Under the pieces are notes generated by a model. The model was not told the origin of the DNA. It saw nothing but the letters and a program-made list of their open reading frames with translations, and did not search any database. Of a stretch of 64,000 bases of DNA, positions 60,798 to 64,000 are shown piece by piece (the first letter of the stretch is position 1; the number at the start of each line of letters is the position of its first letter). Both the position numbers and the translations under genes were made by a program. This stretch comes from VXYL01 sp963422285 (lineage in GTDB: Bacteria; Pseudomonadota; Gammaproteobacteria; Pseudomonadales; Azotimanducaceae), in the NCBI GenBank assembly GCA_963422285.2, contig CAXXJO010000002.1:1054001-1118000 (forward strand), given 5' to 3'.

Positions 60798-61589
60798 ATG
60801 AGCCAATCCTCCATCATCGCCACCGACCTCGCCCCTGCCGACTGGCCTGAGCTGGTGGCCGGTCTCAACCGCTACTTGCGGCTGCGCACCACTCCCATCG
60901 GCATGAAGCTGTTCGAGACCGTCGCCGAAATGGAGGCGATTGCTCGCATCCGCCGCCCCAAGCACGTCCACACCACCGATCAGATCGTCGGTCAGGCCAG
61001 CCGCAACGGCTGGACCGTGGGCATCACCGCCGACGATCTGGTAGGCGATCAGTGCCGCACGGTGATCGGTCTGGCGCCGGCGGACGAGGAGTGGCTGTCC
61101 GGCAGCGCCATGGCCGGCGTCTGGTACGAAAACGCCGCCGAGGCGTCCAAGCATCAGCACGCCATGGACTTGGCGCCGTTTGGCACGCATGCGGCCATGG
61201 CCGTCAGCCCGCTGGCGAGCGGGCGGCTGAACCCGCCGGACATCGCCCTCGTCTACGCCACGCCGGCGCAGATGATCCTGTTCATCAACGGCTTGCAATG
61301 GACCGGCTACAAGAAGCTCGAATGGGGCTGCGTCGGCGAATCCGCCTGCGCAGACTCCTGGGGCCGGGCGCTGGCCACCGGCGAGCCGAGCCTGTCCATC
61401 CCCTGCTTCGCCGAACGACGCTACGGCGGCGTCATGGAAGACGAACTGCTGATGGCCATCCCGCCGGGCTACCTGCCGAAGGTGATCGAAGGCCTCGAGC
61501 GCCTGTCCCGCAACGGACTGCGCTACCCGATTCCCCAGTACGGCATCAACAACGACGTGCGGGCGGGGATGAACGTCAGCTACGGCTGA
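60798..61589 (+). CDS. DUF169 family protein
   Basis: A 263-residue DUF169 protein: LNRYLRLRTTPIGMKLFE near the N-terminus, then MNGLQWTGYKKLEWGCVGESACAD-type segment (LFINGLQWTGYKKLEW) with a conserved C-x(n)-C, and DELLMAIPPGYLPKVIEGLE at the end. ATG 60798. Function unknown; cysteines in the GCVGESAC motif could bind a metal. Downstream of the MITE, which may have separated it from its old promoter. Confidence 0.85.
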   Translation: MSQSSIIATDLAPADWPELVAGLNRYLRLRTTPIGMKLFETVAEMEAIARIRRPKHVHTTDQIVGQASRNGWTVGITADDLVGDQCRTVIGLAPADEEWLSGSAMAGVWYENAAEASKHQHAMDLAPFGTHAAMAVSPLASGRLNPPDIALVYATPAQMILFINGLQWTGYKKLEWGCVGESACADSWGRALATGEPSLSIPCFAERRYGGVMEDELLMAIPPGYLPKVIEGLERLSRNGLRYPIPQYGINNDVRAGMNVSYG

Positions 61590-61634
61590 CGCGCCGAAGT
61601 CCGCGTCGGCGGCGCGCCGCCTCCTCTCGGCAGG

Positions 61635-63896
61635 CTACGGAGTGTCGGCAGCAGGCCCTTGCCCGGCATCGGTTCCGACGGCGACCTTCACGGTCCTGGT
61701 CCAGGGGCCGCAGTGGTAGCGGACGATGCAGGCTTTGACTCGGTAGGTGTAGATTCCGCTGGTCTTGCCCGCAACGGTGTGCCGCGGCTCGGGGCCATCG
61801 CCGATCTCCACCCAGGAACTGTACTCCGACCTCTCTTGAAGGCGATACAGCCTGGTGCCCGCCACGGCGTCCCAATGCAGCGTGAAGCTGCCGGCGACAC
61901 TGGTGCCGGGGGCGCGGATCGGGCCGGGACGAGGCAGCGGAGGCCGCATCGCCAGGGATTCGTGTCGCAATGGCGCCAGCGCCAGCAATCGTTGTCGATG
62001 GCGCTGTGCCGCTTGCCTGTATTCCGGTTCGGTAGTGGCGATGGCGCGGTACATCCGAGCCAGGAACATATGGATTCGCCAGTTTTCGGGCTCGCTGTCC
62101 TGGGCTCGGGGCGCTTGCGCATCCACCAGTTCAAGCACCCGCCGCAACTGGTCTCCGCCACGGCGGCGGATGTCCGGCCAATACGCCTCGGCATTGAGAA
62201 AGAGATACTGTCTGGGCAGGTTCGCCAGCGGTTCGAAGTCGGCGATGGCCTGCTCCAGCCGATCCAGAGCCTGCTCCATCCCAAGCCCTTCCACTGCCAG
62301 GAGCGAAACAGCCCCCGACCACATCCTGTGGTGAACGAAGACGCCGACGGCGACGGTTGCGATTGCTGTCGCGGCTGCCGCAGCCTGCCACCCCTTGCGC
62401 CACCGCGTGGTCCATCGCCGACGTCTCGGGGCCGGTTCTCGAGTCGTCGTTTCGATATAGGCCGCGAAGGCGAGCAGCAGCATGCTCAGCAGGGAAGAGA
62501 CGGTGCTGGAGAACAGCGATTGGCTCTGCACGAAATACCCCGTCAGCGCGGCGCCGGCGAACAGGATCAAGGCCCGCTCGCCGCCGTCCACGCGCTTGGC
62601 GGCACGAATCAGCGCATGGAACGCGAATCCCCAGATTGCGAGATAGGCCAGCAGGCCGAGCAGGCCCTTGGCCACCAGCTCCTCGATGATCTGGCTGTGC
62701 GCCCGATCGTGGTTTTCCACTTCGGTGCCGAGCGATGAGATGTACTGGCCGAAGACCACCTCGAAGTTTTCGGGGCCCCAGCCGAGCAGCGGCCTGTCCA
62801 CTGCCCCCTTCAGACCCGCTTCCCAGGCCGAGATCCGGGAGCGGGCACTGGGATGCTCGATGCTGGCTTTCGCCAATTGCATCGCCAGCGGGTTCGTCGG
62901 CGACTCGTCATCGGAACCGTCGCGGGATGTCAGGAATAGCGCCACCCCTGCTGCGACCGCGAGCCCCACGACCACCACGGCGACGATGGCGATGCGTCGA
63001 AGCAATCGTGACGACGCCAATACCGCATAGCAGGACACCAGAAAGGCGATAGCGGCCACGAGCCCCACCAACGACCCGAACGAGCCGCTCAGCGTGAATG
63101 CCCACAGGGGGATGCCGGCCGCGACGCCCCAGAAGAGCCTCCCCAACCAGAGGCTGGCCAGAAGCCGTCCTGGCGGCGTCGCAGCCTGCTTTCGCCGACG
63201 ATCGCCGTTGGAGTCCTCCGCTGCGTCGGTCAGGAATGAACGTGCCAGGAAGCCGAGGGCGATCAGGCAGTTCACCAGCATATAGAGGCCGAGATAGGTC
63301 GCGTTGCCGAGCACGGTGGCGATTCTCGGCCAATCCCGCTCCGGCAGTTCGCCGAAGAAGGGCACGCCCACTTCGTAGTACCGACAAACCGCCAGCAGCG
63401 CCACCGCCAGACTTGCGCCCAGATTCAAGTTCAGTAGGATGCGCCACTCCCGACCGCTGCGGAGCACCGACGCCAGGACGACGGCGAACGCCAGCCAGTG
63501 CAAGCCATCCACCACTCCCTCCATCCGTTCGTAGTTCGACCAGAAACTGCGCTGCGGGCTGACGCCGAAACACGCCGCCAGCACCGACACGCCGAAGCCG
63601 GCGGCCAGCAACGCCAGCAGCCAGGAGCGAGGCAGGGCGTAGCCGGAATGCGATTCGGAACCGGTTCGACGACCACCGGGGCGCTCTTTGGCGGCACCCT
63701 GGGTCAAGATCGCCAGCAGTACCCAAAGCACGAACACCAGCTCGATAAGCGTACGCGCATACAGCGACTTGCCGACCACGAAGGGAAAGATGGTCTGCGA
63801 CGTGACGACGAAGGGGGTAAGCAGAATCAGCGCCAACCCTGCCCAGATGCCGAAGAGCAGGCAGGCGGCCAACCCGCGAGGCTGAGACATGGACAT
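61635..63896 (-). CDS. O-antigen ligase-like membrane protein with FN3-like C-terminus
   Basis: A 753-residue protein. About 11-12 membrane helices to residue 450, with the Wzy_C/WaaL loop RISAWEAGLKGAVDRPLLGWGPENFE and HDRAHSQIIEELVAKGLLGL (the catalytic-type R and H). Residues about 520-650 form a helical repeat-like soluble part. About 665-750 look like a fibronectin type III-like domain (FTLHWDAVAGTRLYRLQER, YTYRVKACI). No sugar-transfer neighbours are seen in the window. It may join or polymerise glycans, or act in protein glycosylation. Confidence 0.87.
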   Translation of the reverse strand: MSMSQPRGLAACLLFGIWAGLALILLTPFVVTSQTIFPFVVGKSLYARTLIELVFVLWVLLAILTQGAAKERPGGRRTGSESHSGYALPRSWLLALLAAGFGVSVLAACFGVSPQRSFWSNYERMEGVVDGLHWLAFAVVLASVLRSGREWRILLNLNLGASLAVALLAVCRYYEVGVPFFGELPERDWPRIATVLGNATYLGLYMLVNCLIALGFLARSFLTDAAEDSNGDRRRKQAATPPGRLLASLWLGRLFWGVAAGIPLWAFTLSGSFGSLVGLVAAIAFLVSCYAVLASSRLLRRIAIVAVVVVGLAVAAGVALFLTSRDGSDDESPTNPLAMQLAKASIEHPSARSRISAWEAGLKGAVDRPLLGWGPENFEVVFGQYISSLGTEVENHDRAHSQIIEELVAKGLLGLLAYLAIWGFAFHALIRAAKRVDGGERALILFAGAALTGYFVQSQSLFSSTVSSLLSMLLLAFAAYIETTTREPAPRRRRWTTRWRKGWQAAAAATAIATVAVGVFVHHRMWSGAVSLLAVEGLGMEQALDRLEQAIADFEPLANLPRQYLFLNAEAYWPDIRRRGGDQLRRVLELVDAQAPRAQDSEPENWRIHMFLARMYRAIATTEPEYRQAAQRHRQRLLALAPLRHESLAMRPPLPRPGPIRAPGTSVAGSFTLHWDAVAGTRLYRLQERSEYSSWVEIGDGPEPRHTVAGKTSGIYTYRVKACIVRYHCGPWTRTVKVAVGTDAGQGPAADTP

Positions 63897-63917
63897 GTTC
63901 CTTGCGATCGCCCCAGT

Positions 63918-63980
63918 AGCGCCGAAGGTGCGAACAACAGCGCCGAAGGTGCGAACAGCAGCGCCGAACGCGCGAACAAC
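63918..63980 (+). repeat. 21-bp tandem repeat, three copies, upstream of the O-antigen ligase gene
   Basis: Three units of the type AGCGCCGAAGGTGCGAACAAC at 63918, 63939 and 63960, with up to four differences in the third. They lie 20-85 bp upstream of the start of the 61.6-63.9 kb gene. Could be regulatory or part of a gene beyond the window; the remaining bases to 64000 show nothing. Confidence 0.85.
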
Positions 63981-64000
63981 GATACCTTGCGGCCTGGCGG

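Overview
The window is a high-GC (roughly two-thirds G+C by eye) stretch of a Gram-negative bacterial chromosome. A TonB-dependent receptor, a Coq4-type ubiquinone protein, a DctPQM TRAP transporter, an Fds-type NAD-linked formate dehydrogenase and an O-antigen ligase point to a respiring, heterotrophic proteobacterium. A marine or host-associated gammaproteobacterium is plausible, but lineage is an inference. No rRNA or tRNA was seen.

Layout. 1-8.1 kb: lipoprotein metallo-beta-lactamase-fold hydrolase, acyl-CoA dehydrogenase, amidohydrolase plus YjbQ, then a divergent TonB receptor behind a clear TPP riboswitch (probably a thiamin importer), a 5' fragment of hen1, a PhyH dioxygenase and a GFA-family protein. 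8.3-11 kb: Uma2 protein, the 3' tail of an AlbA-type ATPase gene, a multiply frameshifted cas1e, an intact cas2e and a short type I-E CRISPR array. 11-19.3 kb: ADP-ribosylglycohydrolase-like protein, an SDR with an antisense C-terminal extension, an unknown protein, a decayed AAA-ATPase/nuclease gene, an Rpn-like nuclease with a 42-bp repeat array, coq4 and a tiny membrane protein. 19.3-26.8 kb: aminotransferase, kinase-like protein, IS5-type transposase remnant, TRAP operon interrupted by a second Uma2 gene, PNPOx-fold protein.

26.8-29.9 kb holds the most interesting unit: a tight minus-strand operon of a D12-class adenine methyltransferase, a ParB/HTH protein and a protein with a PD-(D/E)XK-like motif. 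It resembles a restriction or anti-phage system with an unusual ParB component. 30-37 kb: an acetoin-dehydrogenase-like cluster (acoA, acoB, acoX, acoC) split by a 2.5-kb insert with two tandem paralogues, the first secreted. 37.3-40.5 kb: frameshifted 2-hydroxyacid dehydrogenase, Ldh2-type dehydrogenase, and a PIN toxin whose upstream partner gene is broken by a G26 tract and a stop codon. 40.7-47 kb: fdsG-fdsB-fdsA-fdhD-mobA, in which structural subunits, sulfur insertion and cofactor maturation are translationally coupled. 47-54 kb: cupin, a DUF3299/ABC export-type cluster probably linked to metal handling, GST-peroxiredoxin pair, haloalkane dehalogenase. 53-64 kb: PpiC isomerase-HupE pair, TPP-dependent IlvB-like enzyme, an 83-bp tandem duplication, a decayed CmcJ/NvfI-type oxygenase, acyl-CoA dehydrogenase, a textbook MITE with a 10-bp target duplication, a DUF169 protein, and an O-antigen-ligase-like membrane protein with an FN3-like tail.

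A recurring theme is decay by single-base deletions: cas1e, the AAA-ATPase, the 2-hydroxyacid dehydrogenase and others all shift in the same direction. This is either real pseudogenisation or residual indel error in the assembly; raw reads would decide.
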